Assembly: GCA_026075535.2 (NCBI GenBank)
Contig: AP026538.1
Span: 13,462,337 to 13,526,336 of the forward strand
Direction: 5' to 3'
Length of the DNA stretch: 64,000 nt
Source: Tricholoma matsutake
Taxonomy: Eukaryota; Basidiomycota; Agaricomycetes; Agaricales; Tricholomataceae
Positions 1 through 10,128 of this stretch are shown here, piece by piece. How positions within the stretch are numbered: position 1 is the first letter of the stretch; each line of letters opens with the position of its first letter. Position numbers and translations under genes: made by a program. Under the pieces are notes generated by a model, which worked only from the letters and a program-made list of their open reading frames with translations, made no database searches and was not told the DNA's origin.

Positions 1-771
1 CCTCTCCTAGCCTTCAATATAGCTGACCGCACTTGGGAAATGCTGGATTGGGACAAAGTAGTTTCCACTGAAGACCTCATAGCAACCCGTGCTTTACAGA
101 TTGGACAGGGGGACACCATACTTGCTGACATGCTCGAATGGGAAAAGCTCAAATGCCAACATTTGGTTGATGACTTCAACAAAAAGTACGAGAAGTATTT
201 CATTGACAATGACTTCAATATAGGCACCTGGGTACTCATTCATGAAACCTAGCAGCTCGACTCACAGCATGGCAACAAGGGTGCAGCCTGTTGGTCAGGA
301 CCTTTTGCAATTCACTAGAGACTCAGTGACCACTCATATCGGCTCAGGGAAATTGACGGCACCATTAAAAGGGGTAAAGTAGCAAAAGATCGACTGAAGA
401 TATTTTATTACAGGAAAGAGAATCAAACAATCAAATCTGTAACTACACCGACTGCCGTTTATCCCTATCCTGTCATGCAGGTACCTCTGGATGGCCCTGT
501 TTGGCATGGGTGTTGCATGTTGCCTTACAATAACAGCCTCATCAGGCACCCCATATTCCGCATTGGACAGTGTTCAGAGTATACTGCTTCATTGATTGGT
601 AAACTCAATGATCATCTTGGGGCCATGGATGCTAATGAATGTATACTTTTAGATCCCATGTTCCCCGCACCACTGCCCTACATCAAGGATGCACAATGCA
701 CACACAATATTTCTGACCTCATTGAGATGATGAATCACTTCTTGAGCTCTTCTGCTATTCTGCTGCATTGA
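1..771 (+). pseudogene. Ty3/gypsy integrase C-terminal region, 3' end of a retrotransposon
   Basis: The reading frame resembles the end of a fungal Ty3/gypsy Pol polyprotein after the integrase catalytic core. It has a PTWExxxWDKV-like segment, then GTWVLIHET, a WSGPF-like strand and RLSDHSYRLREIDGTIKRG, which is the usual integrase C-terminal fold, followed by KDRLKIFYYR. The frame is open to a stop at about 771 except for in-frame TAG codons near 250 and 316; one sits where a Trp is expected. The last 100 residues (from 475) resemble the ORF at 55157-55447 (shared LLDP, QC.HNI pattern), so two copies of one element family end in this window. The 5' part lies outside the window. A purine-rich tract at 815-822 and an LTR-like start at 828 follow. 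Confidence 0.75.
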
Positions 772-827
772 TTTATTTTATTTTTTGACAGTTATGTTGT
801 CTTGCTCCCTGCATAAGGGGGGCATCA

Positions 828-957
828 TGTGAAGTCCCCCCCACCTGTGGAAGGGGTAGTAGGCCTGTTCACCAACTTCCCCATCCCTGGGAATTTCATC
901 ATGGATGCACCTTCATGCACCAGAACTCTTGGACTGCCATATACCCTTCCATTTTTC
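828..957 (+). repeat. 5' part of a gypsy 3' LTR
   Basis: After the polypurine-like tract AAGGGGGGCATCA the sequence starts TGTGAAGTCCCC and continues CACCTGTGG. The same junction (GGGGCATCA then TGTGAAGT, then CCCCCACCTGTGG) recurs at 55495-55525 after the related ORF, so this is the start of an LTR. It is cut off near 957 by the gtccc/ggattcc repeats of the next element. The full LTR at 55504 is about 1 kb, so most of it is missing here. Confidence 0.55.
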
Positions 958-1098
958 CTGAGTCTCACTGGATTCCTGGTGAGTCCCACTGGAGCCCTGG
1001 TGAGTCCTGGTGAGTCCCACTGGATTCCTGGAGGATTCCTGGTCTTCCTGGTAGGACTACAAGGATTCCTCCAGGACTCTGTGGGGGAGTGTAAAGCT
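958..1098 (+). mobile_element. TT-family element, right terminus only
   Basis: This stretch has degenerate short repeats of GGATTCCTGGTGAGTCC type and ends GTGGGGGAGTGTAAAG. The same outer end is found at 14335, 16851, 17660, 28343 and 49599, and inverted at 4637, 26256 and 41465. No tRNA-like module is present, so only the outer 140 bp survive. The ORF that spans it is low-complexity and not credible as a gene. Confidence 0.5.
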
Positions 1099-1113
1099 CA
1101 GCACATTCTCCCA

Positions 1114-1960
1114 TGTTTGGCAGCCTACACTAGACTTAGGTTCACTAAAAGACAGGATCAAATTATCTTTGTTGCAAGAAAGTGAGAACGTAAGTTACTA
1201 CAAAATAATGGGATAAAATAATATTGTACCTTCATTGCAAGAAAGCAAGAATGAAGGTTATGAAAAATAAAGATGAGTAATATATAAAAGATTGACCATG
1301 TAATAAAAGAAGGCTGCATCAAGCATAGTGTGTGATTCGGGAAGGTCGCATCAGGCATGGTCACATAATAGGAAGGCCCACATCAGTGGTGTAATGTTGG
1401 CACTGATGGGTGTTGCAGAAGGTGACATGGATGCGGGGTTGTTGTAGGCAAGTTCATTGGCACTGTGCTGCTGCTGGTATCATCGCCGGTGGCTGTGCCG
1501 GCACCGGTGCAGTGATGGGGGAGGTGCATATGTTGCCAGTGCCAGTGGCTGTGCTGGTGCTTGGGGATATTGCAAAGTGTGTTGATCACGGCTCACCATA
1601 ATGCAGACATGTGTATGTCTGATGTTGGTGCGAGTTGTTTCTGCACCGTAGGTGGCCATGCTATCACCAGTGGCTATGTCGCCAGTTGGGGTGGTTGTGT
1701 CGGCAATGTGTGTGGCTGTGCCGGAGCCGTGGGATGTTGGAATGTATATGTTAACTGTAATTCACTATAATGCAGAATATGTCTGGTGTTGGTGAGTTGT
1801 TTCTGCACTGTATGTGGTTGTGCTATCGCTGGTGGCTGTGTCAGCAGTGGGGGTGATTGTCGGCGATGTGTGTGGCTGTGTCGGCACCAGGGGAGTGTGT
1901 TGGCAGCATAGGTGAGTGAAGTTGTGGATAATGTTGTAAGTCTGTGGGGCCAGACTTACA
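1114..1960 (+). repeat. GTTTGGCAGCC repeat family, copy 1
   Basis: It begins TGTTTGGCAGCCTACACTAG and matches the starts at 36917 (+) and 61645 (-). It ends in a hairpin with arms TAAGTCTG / CAGACTTA around TGGGGC (1938-1959), which is also the inner end of the copy at 60828. Start and reverse-complemented end share an ACTTA-type inverted terminus, so this may be a TIR transposon derivative of about 850 bp. The interior is made of GTGTCGGCAATGTGTGTGGC / GGCACCGTGGGAGTGTG tandem-like units. No protein is encoded. Confidence 0.6.
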
Positions 1961-1989
1961 CTTGGTCATGTTTGACAATCCCTTTGACA

Positions 1990-2469
1990 TTCATATCAAA
2001 TAGCAAGTTCATTACTCAGCCTTCCATGATGATTGGCTGATCAGAATCTGACCCCTGGTGCCATGAATAGAGCAGCTGCCCCAGCCTCAAGCATGCATGA
2101 AATTGAGATGAGATTGGAAAGTGCATTGGGGGCATCTGCTACATCCTTGAGGGTGATTTTAGAGATTTTTACTCCCATGGTGCATTCCAGCCATATTGAG
2201 CCTCATCCAAGCACAATTGCCTTTCCAAATCTGAAAATCTGTCATCCAGGGGTAGGGGTGTAGTCAATAAAGATTTCTCGGTCTTGAGCAATATGAGATG
2301 TGCATGCCAAGTCAGCCAACCAAGAATCTGGCACAACAGCCAGTGCTACATCCTCCCCATCATCCCCATAGAAAGTGAATTCCTCATCAGCTGCTGCATT
2401 TGCTTCCATTGTCCCCTTCTGCTTCCCTCCCAATCTCCACTTTTCTGATTTGGACTTATTCTTACACTA
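1990..2469 (-). pseudogene. Ty1/copia Pol fragment (protease and pre-integrase region)
   Basis: Read leftward, the frame has WLADLACTSHIAQDREIF, matching the Ty1/copia aspartic protease (family WLADSGATSHI, with the catalytic D inside WLADSG). Here the key motif is altered to WLADLACTSHI. Downstream in a shifted frame comes a copia-type ITLKDV.DAPNAL.NLISI segment, typical of the end of protease and start of the pre-integrase region. It is the continuation of the Gag fragment at 3397-4062; the two were separated by the insertion at 2479-3385. Frameshifts and a TAG near 2001 end readable homology. Confidence 0.7.
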
Positions 2470-2478
2470 CCAGCCTAT

Positions 2479-3385
2479 AGGGCATGGCATGGGTAACCCC
2501 TGGGTATATTTTGTGGTACCCACACCCATACCCATCAACACTGTACCCCTACGGTCAAGGGTGCAGTATTACCATGGGTTTCAGTGGGTTACCCATTGTT
2601 ATTCACGGGTTTTGACATGAATATGTATTTTAATAATATAATTACACTAGATTAAACTAATATATCAAACAAGAAACCCCCCCCCCCCCACTCGCATTTG
2701 CAGCCATTTGCAGTGAGAGGGGGGGGTGGTGGCTGTAGTCGCCCAGAATGAAACTCATTGCTCCCTGTTTCCACCCCATGAGCAGTGGCTTGTGGCAGTG
2801 GTTGGGGGTGCTGTCGTGATGGTGGTCCTCAGGTCCGCTGCTGCTTGTCATCATCATCCCACCTGTGATCCACCCCATGAGCAGTTGCTTGTGAGGCTGG
2901 GGGTGGGGTGTGTCATTTCTTGCTCATCATTGCTCCCATCCCTGTTATCCACCTTGCAAGCAGAGGCTCGCAATGGTGGTAGGGTGGTGCTGTCGACGGT
3001 GTCATCTCATTGTTATAGCACCATTAGAACCTAAAAGTTGAATAAAAACATTAGTTAGTTAGGAAAAAACAAGAACAAAGGATAGAAAAAATACCTAGGG
3101 CCCAGACGACAATAGACATCATTTGGGCTGCAATGCGGCCATTGTATGTGGTGGTGGTCATGAATCATCCTATAGTTTTAAATAAGAAGTGTTGTGAGTG
3201 AATCAACAAGGTCAGATGATCACTCACCTGACCAAAATCCCAGCACTGGCATACCCGCATCATACCCATAACACCATGGAAATAAGTACAGTATTCCCTG
3301 GGTATGGCAACTTCCAATCCATACCCGTAACTGTGCATACCCGTAACCATATTATCATGGGTTTACCCATACCCATGTCACACCT
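2479..3385. mobile_element. 0.9 kb non-autonomous element inserted in copia gag
   Basis: The copia frame is interrupted just after its zinc knuckle. The flanks are near-duplicates: taccagcctat (2468-2478) on the left and tactggcctat (3386-3396) on the right, a 9-11 bp target duplication that differs by transitions. The ends are inverted and similar (AGGGCATGGCATGGGTA left, AGGTGTGACATGGGTA right, reverse complement). The interior shares modules with the TT elements: a GC-rich hairpin at 2680-2725, GAGCAGTTGC-type palindromes near 2768 and 2877, and an intron-like segment near 3040-3150 on the minus strand. Its termini differ from those of the TT family. No ORF is supported. Confidence 0.65.
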
Positions 3386-3396
3386 TACTGGCCTAT

Positions 3397-4062
3397 GTGG
3401 CCCTTTTCCCCACATTTGAAGCATGTGGTGTTGGGGTTGTACTTCTTTTTTCCAAATTTCCCTGCTAATGCTGGGTTCTCAGAGTTACACATGTTAAGCC
3501 ATCAATCATGCTCGAGAATGCACACAATCAACTTTGATGTGTCTGTTAGGGCCATAGTGTCAATAGACGCAATGTAATTGTTCCAAGTTTCAGGGAATGA
3601 GCTCAGAAGAATGATTGAAAATTCCTCTCCATCAATTCTTTGCCCCAAACTATGCAGTTCCTCCTAATAGCCTCACAATGTTTGGATATGGTCCTCAATG
3701 GGTGTCACTTCCTCACATTGAGCCCAGAATAATATCCTCCATGCCAACACAATCCCCAATGCCCCTTGCATATCCAATAATGACTTTAAGGAGGCCCATG
3801 CTTCCTTTGATGATGTTGAGATTGCGATGTTGGCTACCCATAATTGGATCTTAGATAGTGCCATGCAATCTTTCTTTGCCCAAGCTACTTTTGCTGTGTC
3901 ATCTGATGGCTGAATAGTTGATCTGTTGACATATTCCCATAGATCTTGTCCCATCAAGATGTCCATCATTTTGATCTTCCATACAGTGTAATTTTTGGGT
4001 TCGATCCAGTAAACATTTGTGTGTGAGTTTGATGTGTTGGTCATTACATCAGGAAACTCCAA
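3397..4062 (-). pseudogene. Ty1/copia Gag fragment
   Basis: From the Met at 4062 the protein contains the copia Gag pattern: NYTVWKIKMMDILMGQDLWE near the N-terminus, WAKKDCMALSKIQL, TSSKEAWASLKSLL and IEDHIQTL. After a frame change the sequence continues to a CCHC zinc knuckle beginning CFKCGEKGHIG at about 3430-3395. This order is what a Ty1/copia Gag shows. The product would have packaged element RNA. The gene is broken by a frameshift near 3670, stops, and the insertion at 2479-3385. Confidence 0.75.
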
Positions 4063-4522
4063 TGCTGACTTATTATACTTAATGCTCCTTATTCTTACTT
4101 AAAGTCAAAATTAAGCAGTATTAAGCAAACAGCTGTTAAGGAGATCTTGCTTAGAATAAGTAGGGTCATTTTCTGAATTAAGCAAATTTATCCTTATTTG
4201 CCTCATTAGTGCTTCCTTATTTCACTTATTCTAAGTATGTGCTACATCATCAAGGGATTTTTGAGGAGCAGCCTAAGGCCAGTAAGCAGCTAAAAAGTAG
4301 ATGAAAGCTCTCATACGCATCATTAAGGAGATTCAGGCAGAAAAACAAGTATATTCCATCATCTAAGGAATATGGAAAGTGTAGTCTAAGCAGAATTTAA
4401 CATCATATGGGAATCCATCATGCATATAAGAAACGATAGGGCAAAAAAAGCAGCATTATGATTGGTGGAAGCCCTTGAACATTGTGTTGTCATTACCTCT
4501 AGAATAAATGATCAGTCATTAA
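4063..4522. other. AT-rich stretch without a recognisable gene
   Basis: This lies upstream of the minus-strand copia Gag. It contains inverted CTTAGAATAAGT / ACTTATTCTAAG words about 75 bp apart (4149-4240) but no domain I recognise. It could include a decayed copia 5' LTR; I see no second LTR copy to confirm that. Confidence 0.4.
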
Positions 4523-4636
4523 CCAGAGGTGAAGGTGAGGAAGATTACAATCAATATTGTCTTCACCACTAGAGGAATGATCAACAATGTTGGCACAGAT
4601 ATTGTTGTTGTCGTCATCAGGGATCTCAATCACATT
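4523..4636 (-). pseudogene. Remnant of an unrecognised coding sequence, downstream half
   Basis: On the minus strand this reads as an acidic stretch starting NVIEIPDDDNNN. The upstream half appears to be at 16852-16985, also on the minus strand, ending KDEDVI. The two halves meet at the target duplication of the large element between them (aatcacatt at 4628-4636; gatcacatc at 16852-16860), so they look like one reading frame split by that insertion. I cannot name the family. Confidence 0.45.
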
Positions 4637-4810
4637 GAGGTCTTTACACTCCCCCCCCCCAATCTGATTGGACTCCGCTCAGACACTTGGACAGTCCTAG
4701 GACAGTCCTCAGACTTTGCTCGGACTTTTTTTGGCTGGCAACCCTGCCAAATTAGAATGTCCAGTCCGAGTCAAGAGTGTTGTTGTTATTATTTAATTAA
4801 AAATAAGTTG

Positions 4811-4900
4811 CACCTCAAAGAATTGAACACTCGACCTAGCAACTGCATTACATAAACATTGGACAACAATAACAGTTGCACCAAACAGTCTTGAAAGGTA
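4811..4900 (-). other. tRNA-like module in left end of TT element A
   Basis: Read on the minus strand, a B-box/T-loop-like GGTCGAGTGTTCAATTC follows a weaker A-box-like TGGTGCAACTG about 55 bp upstream. The same B-box core (GTTCAATTC) is found in the other TT ends. No acceptor stem forms, so this is not a tRNA gene. Confidence 0.45.
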
Positions 4901-4947
4901 GGCAGAAATCATACTGTTGCTGGTGGCTGTGTATGACAAAGCACACA

Positions 4948-5437
4948 CACAAGAGGCAGAGCAATATATTACCCTGGACAATATGTTGGGAATAATAGGG
5001 GAAAAAAACACGTTTTCCCTGGGGAAAAATAAAAGGAACCATCAGTGAAAAAATGTTATTTTTCCCACACTTTTCTCTTTGCTCTTGCTCAGCAAAAATA
5101 ACTCATCCATTCCTGGGAGAAAATCAGGTGAAAATGGGGGGGAAATATATATTTTTTTCCACATTTTCTCTGTATCTGGCGAAAATAACATTTTTTCTCC
5201 TGACTTCCACAATTTTTTCATGTAGAAACAGATTAGTTATTTTTCCACTGAGAAAAAAGTGGGAATATGTGGGAAAATGACCTTTTTCCCCCTAATGTTC
5301 ACAAGTTTTTCTCCTGGAAACAGATTAGTTGTTTTCCTGCAGCAACCAAAAGGACAAAGTGTGGGAAAATAACATATTTTTACTGATCATTATTCCCAAC
5401 ATTTTCTCCAGGGTAATATATTGCTCTGCCTCTTGTG
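4948..5437. mobile_element. 490-bp MITE with about 45-bp terminal inverted repeats
   Basis: The left end CACAAGAGGCAGAGCAATAT and the reverse complement of the right end are the same for about 30 bp, then continue as inverted repeat through a TGTTGGGAATAAT block (two mismatches in between). The interior is A/T-rich with repeated GGGAAAATAAC / TTTTCCCAC words and has no ORF of interest. A 3-bp aca flanks each side, too short to assign a superfamily. It sits just inside the left end of TT element A. Confidence 0.7.
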
Positions 5438-8156
5438 ACAGTTGCATCATCAACAACACTGGTACATCACTTCCACCACCACGACGCATCCTCCTCCCCA
5501 CCTTGTACTGCAAAAACCAACAATGGAAATGTGCCCAAATGAGCGATGACATCTTTTGGGCCACTAGTAAGTACTTTTTTTGTTCTTTTGTTCAACTAAC
5601 TCATTTTTTCTTAATGATACATTTTACTCATGTTATAGCAATGCCACAGCCTCAAAACCAGGAGAATGGCTGACACAGCTAGTCTTTGAAGGTCCAGTTG
5701 GGTTGCAGTCACAGCCCCTTTTGGCTGCAACCACAACCATAACTGGTTGTCTCACTTACAAAATCCCACCAACCGTGGCCAACCAGTTGGTGAACAGTTG
5801 TTGTCAGCTTGCAACTGTTTCCAACCAGTCGCAACCATACATATGTACAGTAATTTGTAAATAATAATATGTACTAATAAAACTAATAATAAAATAACAA
5901 TAACCTTCCCTCTGCTCGCGTTGGGAGTGAGAGAGGGGGGGAGGTAGCTGTAGTCACGTAGAAAAGATCAAGAACCCCCCCTGCTCATGTTTGGAGCAAG
6001 AGAGGGGGGTGGGGGGCCACCATTGTCATTATTGGGGTTGGCAGTGGGTGTTGGTGATGTGGCAGTGGTGCCACATCATCATCGTCATCATCGTTGTTGG
6101 GGTTGGCAATGTTGCGGCGGTGCCACATCATTGTTGTTGGGTTGGTGTGGTGGCCTGTCATACCTCCATTGTCATTCCTCTCAGTCAGCACCCCCATCTC
6201 CCCCTGTGAGCAGTGGCTTGCAGGCTGGGTGGTGGTGCTGGAAACATAATAGAGACCCCTCCGTCTCATGTTTGGAGTGAGGGAGGGGGGTCACCATAGA
6301 AAAAGAACATACCCCTCCATCTCACATTTGGAGCGAGAGAGGGCATGTCGCATCTAGGTGGGGTGGGTTAGCTGTGATGTGGCATGGAGGTGGGTGCAGC
6401 TGGGGGGGGCTTAGCTGGCAGGTATCCCCCTGCTGGGGTCTCCTGGTGTCCCTCCCCATCCTCCTGACTGATCAGCACTCCTCACATCCCATTTCAATGG
6501 GTAGGAGGAGGTAGAGCAGGTGGGTGTGGTTTGTACACATTGGTGCACATTGTTACCAAAGAATTTCAACCTAAAAACATAGAAATAAAGTTAGGAAACA
6601 TAAAGATATACAAAAGAAGACTTACCATGGGCCATCATTGTCGTTGTCATGAGAAGTGAACGATGGCACATACAAACAAATGTGTCGCATTGCTGTTTAC
6701 CTGCACCACACATATTCAAACATATACAAATGGCCCAAACATATATAAACCCTTGCCCATCCAACCTGTCATTCCTTGGGCATGCCCCAAATTTGTTACA
6801 GAGTAAGTAAACTACATAGAAAATACAATAAAAATTGTACTATCTAAGATTGAGAGTGAGGTAAGGCCACCCAGTTGCGACTGGTTGTGACTGGTTCCAA
6901 TTGGTTGGACTTGTGAGCCTAAGCCTACCAACTGCAACTGCAACAGTTGACAATGAGGCCCAACTGCAACCAGAAAGACCAGTTGCTTGCAGTTGGGTCC
7001 AGTTGAGTTCCAGGTTTTTTTGGTTGCAGCAACTGGACCCTCAAAGACTAGACACAGCCACCACCCCAGGACCCAGAACCACCGCTGCAAGCAACTGCTC
7101 ACGGGGTTGGAATGGGTACTACTGTAAAAAGGATGAGACAACAACAATGCTGCCACCAGGCCAAACACAATGACAATGCAACAGGGTGACTGGAGACAAC
7201 CAGGCAGAATGAAGGGGGGACGGGGGGAAACAATGAAAGGAAGGCAAAGCAAACAAAAAAAAGGCCCAAGACATGTCCAAACAACGTGTCTTGGGCCATT
7301 GGTAAGTTTTTTTTTTCTTCTCATTTCCTTCATTTGTTACTAACAAACTTTTTAAGTAATAACTAGTTCTGCTGACAACAATGAGCACCCAGAACCGCTG
7401 CCATGAGCAGCTGCTCATGGGGTGGGAACAGGTGCAACTTCGAAATGACAAGAACCCCAACACCTCCACTGACAAAATGGAACCCCAATGGAACGATGAG
7501 ACCACTGAACACAAAAAGGGCCCCAGAGATGCAATGATGTCTCTTGAGCCACTGGTAAGTTTTTTCTCTTCTTTTCACGTGTTATTCTTTTTTTACTAAC
7601 CAGGTTTTTAAAGTACTAATCAAACTATTCAAAACAATGACAACATGACGGCACAACCGAACCACGGGGATGACAGAAGGGGCAAGGGAGCAGGGGTAGA
7701 AGGGAAACAAAACAAGGGAGGGAAATAGTGGGGGGAGGAAACAAAACAGTGGGGAGAAGGGATACAAAACACCAGGGGGGGGGGGGGAACATGGGCCAGT
7801 GATGGCAGGGCAGGATGACAATGAGAATGAGGGGACAAAGGCCGAGACAGCACCCACCCCAGCCCTATGAGCCACTGCTTGTAGGGTGGATGACTTATGG
7901 GATGACAACAATGCAGCTCACCCATCGACTGCCAAGAGCAACTGCTGGTGGGGTCGACATGGGTGCGAGAGTGTGGGGCCGACCAATTTGGATGATGGGG
8001 ACAACAAAAAAAGGCCCAAGAGATGTTGTTGACATCTCTTGGGCCCTACGAAAGTTTTTCTTTTCTTTTCTATTTCATTTTTTTGTTACTAACAAAACTT
8101 TTAAGGTAGATAGTACTACTTACAACAATGATGTGGGGGCACCACCACCACCACTG
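5438..8156. repeat. TT element A interior: hairpin and palindrome repeats, no gene
   Basis: This stretch is non-coding by my reading. It holds GC-rich hairpins of the form CCCCTC..GAGGGG (5900-5940, 5970-6015, 6255-6290, 6305-6345). Palindromes of GAGCAACTGCTC type lie near 6205, 7095, 7402, 7867 and 7936. Paired GGCCCAA..TTGGGCC blocks are followed by GTAAGT and a T-rich tract at 5528-5575, 7263-7320, 7515-7570 and (weaker) 8008-8060, with a minus-strand copy near 6560-6640. ORFs on both strands here follow these repeats and look like low-complexity shadows. Confidence 0.6.
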
Positions 8157-8568
8157 TGTTAGGAAACCGCCCCATTACCTAATAAAATTTCATTTTTATA
8201 TTATTATGTTGAATTACCCTACATTATGCCAAATGATGCCAAATGACGCTACACTTTGATAGCATGAGAATTTTATTTCGGATGCATCAATATTTACATG
8301 CATGTATGAGCGTGTCAGTAACAACAATGTACAATATATGTAACATAGTATTTAAACCCTAAATATACATCTAGGGGACCCCAGTTGTGTTCTCTTAGGT
8401 ATTCCACCTATGCTTGTGGTGTGAACGGCCTATCTCAACAAACTCACCTATTAATAACCCCTTGCATCAAAACCATCAATTCCCCCATCATGCACGTGGA
8501 TCCCGCCCCCTTCTTGTAGAGAGAACCCGCACAGTCTTAGTTAGCAGATAGTGGGTGTTGCCCTAACA
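8157..8568 (+). repeat. 5' LTR of chromovirus 1
   Basis: TGTTAGG...CCTAACA inverted ends. It pairs with 15586-15997 at the same length of 412 bp. A TTTAAACCC motif near 8351 could serve as the TATA region. I could not identify a tRNA primer-binding site in the bases after the LTR. Confidence 0.88.
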
Positions 8569-9053
8569 GAAGAACACAACTTCCCATATCAGTGTGCCTT
8601 CTCTTACTTGCACATACATCATTGTTTCACTCTGCCACATCTGATTACTCATCCTTTTGGCACAAGGCGGAAGTACTTGTATATACATAATCTACCTTTT
8701 CTTTCATAAGCCGATGCCAGGCCTCGCTTTACATTGCAACCACCAGTGATCGAGAGGCAGCGCTCATCATTAGGACAGCTGCAACCAGCCAACCAATTGG
8801 ATCTGGTTTAGTCACAATTTACATCACTCTATTTGGACGCCTATTTTAGTTACAAGCCAATTCAGTGTTATCCCCGAGATTAGGCACTGTTGGAAGGGTT
8901 ATTGATCCGAAGTGCCAAATTAGGCGCCTGACAAACCAACAAACAATTGATGAACAATTGACGAACCTCACGTGACCCATAAACATGTGGAGAGGTCTCA
9001 AAGAACAAGTTTTGAGTCTGCCAAAGAAGTGATTCATCACAGATCTACCCATT

Positions 9054-10101
9054 ATGTCCGAACCCTCAACTTCTAATCCTGGCCCTAATCCCATTACCAC
9101 ACCAGCGCTAGAGGCAAAAATTGATGCACTTACAGTGCAACTGCCGCAATTAGTGTCAGTGTTGGCAGCATCACAGCCCAGACAAGCGGAAGTACAGCCA
9201 GAGACAATAGTAGAAAGAGATCATGAGATGGAGGAGATGGTGGAGTGGATGTTGCAGGAGGATGAGACAGCAGAGATATCTGGAAATGGAAAAGCACCCT
9301 TACCTAAGTATGCGCCCCTGCAAATCTTTGACGGTACCATGGAGAATACAAAATCCTTCATCAGCTCTATAGTATTGTACATCCATGGGAGGAAGCCAGA
9401 GTTTTGTACAGCCAAGTCCAGGATTATGTTTGCTCTCTCATACATTCAGGGGGGGGAAGCACAGTTCTGGAGAAATGAGGCTATTAATAAAATTGCCACA
9501 GGAAATAAACCATTTTCAACCTCCAAGGAATTTCGGGAGAGATTGGAGGCACAGTTTGAGGACCCTAATCCAAAGGTTACAGCCAATGCTAAATTAAAAA
9601 CCATGCGCCAAGTTCCCTAATGGCGGATGAATTTATGTTGCAATTCAAAGCAGAAGCTTTGCAAACAGATATGGGAGAAGCAGTGTTGGTAGAGTTTTTG
9701 AAAGCAGGACTAAATCCCTCTTTATTCAAGTCTATCTACCGGCTACCTTCTATGGCAGAGAAGTTGGATGAGTGGTATAATTGGGCGATGCACCTTGACC
9801 AGCAATATCAGCAGGAACAGGTGGAGTCAAAGTTGATGTATGGAAGTAGCAAATTTGGAAAGCCATCAGGAGGAAAGTCCGAGAAGGGAAGGCGCCTCAG
9901 GTGCAAACTCTGAGGGCACAGCCACCGGCCATGGCAGTGACACCTATAGTTATGGAGTCAGCAGCACCAGCAGAGGCAATGGAGGTTGATCAAGTGGGGA
10001 GACAAGCCCCACTTAAATGTTTTAACTATGGGCAGTTAGGACACATTGCTAGGAATTGTAGGCAGAAAAGAAAATTAGGGAAGCTACAATTGAGGAAGTG
10101 A
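9054..10101 (+). pseudogene. Chromovirus 1 Gag (nucleocapsid/capsid)
   Basis: From the Met at 9054 the protein has a Pro-rich, low-complexity N-terminus (about 100 residues), then a capsid-like domain around residues 90-190 with FDGTMENTKSFISSI, ALSYIQGGEAQFWRNEA and EFRERLEAQFEDPN, typical of fungal gypsy Gag. The frame breaks at about 9618 and resumes from 9620 with DEFMLQFKAEA and a second shift near 9900. The zinc knuckle reads CFNYGQLGHIARNC (about 10017-10060): the second Cys of the CCHC motif is Tyr, a change expected to abolish zinc binding. Gag would have formed the particle and bound RNA. Confidence 0.8.
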
Positions 10102-10128
10102 AGCCAGAGGAAGGCAGGCAGAAGAATT

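Noticed and set aside
829..1185. A 118-residue ORF
   Set aside because: It spans an LTR fragment, degenerate TT repeats and part of copy 1 of the GTTTGGCAGCC repeat; its composition follows the repeats.
1938..1960. Helitron 3' hairpin
   Set aside because: The hairpin TAAGTCTG..CAGACTTA is not followed by CTRR within the expected distance, and the other end is an inverted relative, which suits a TIR element better.
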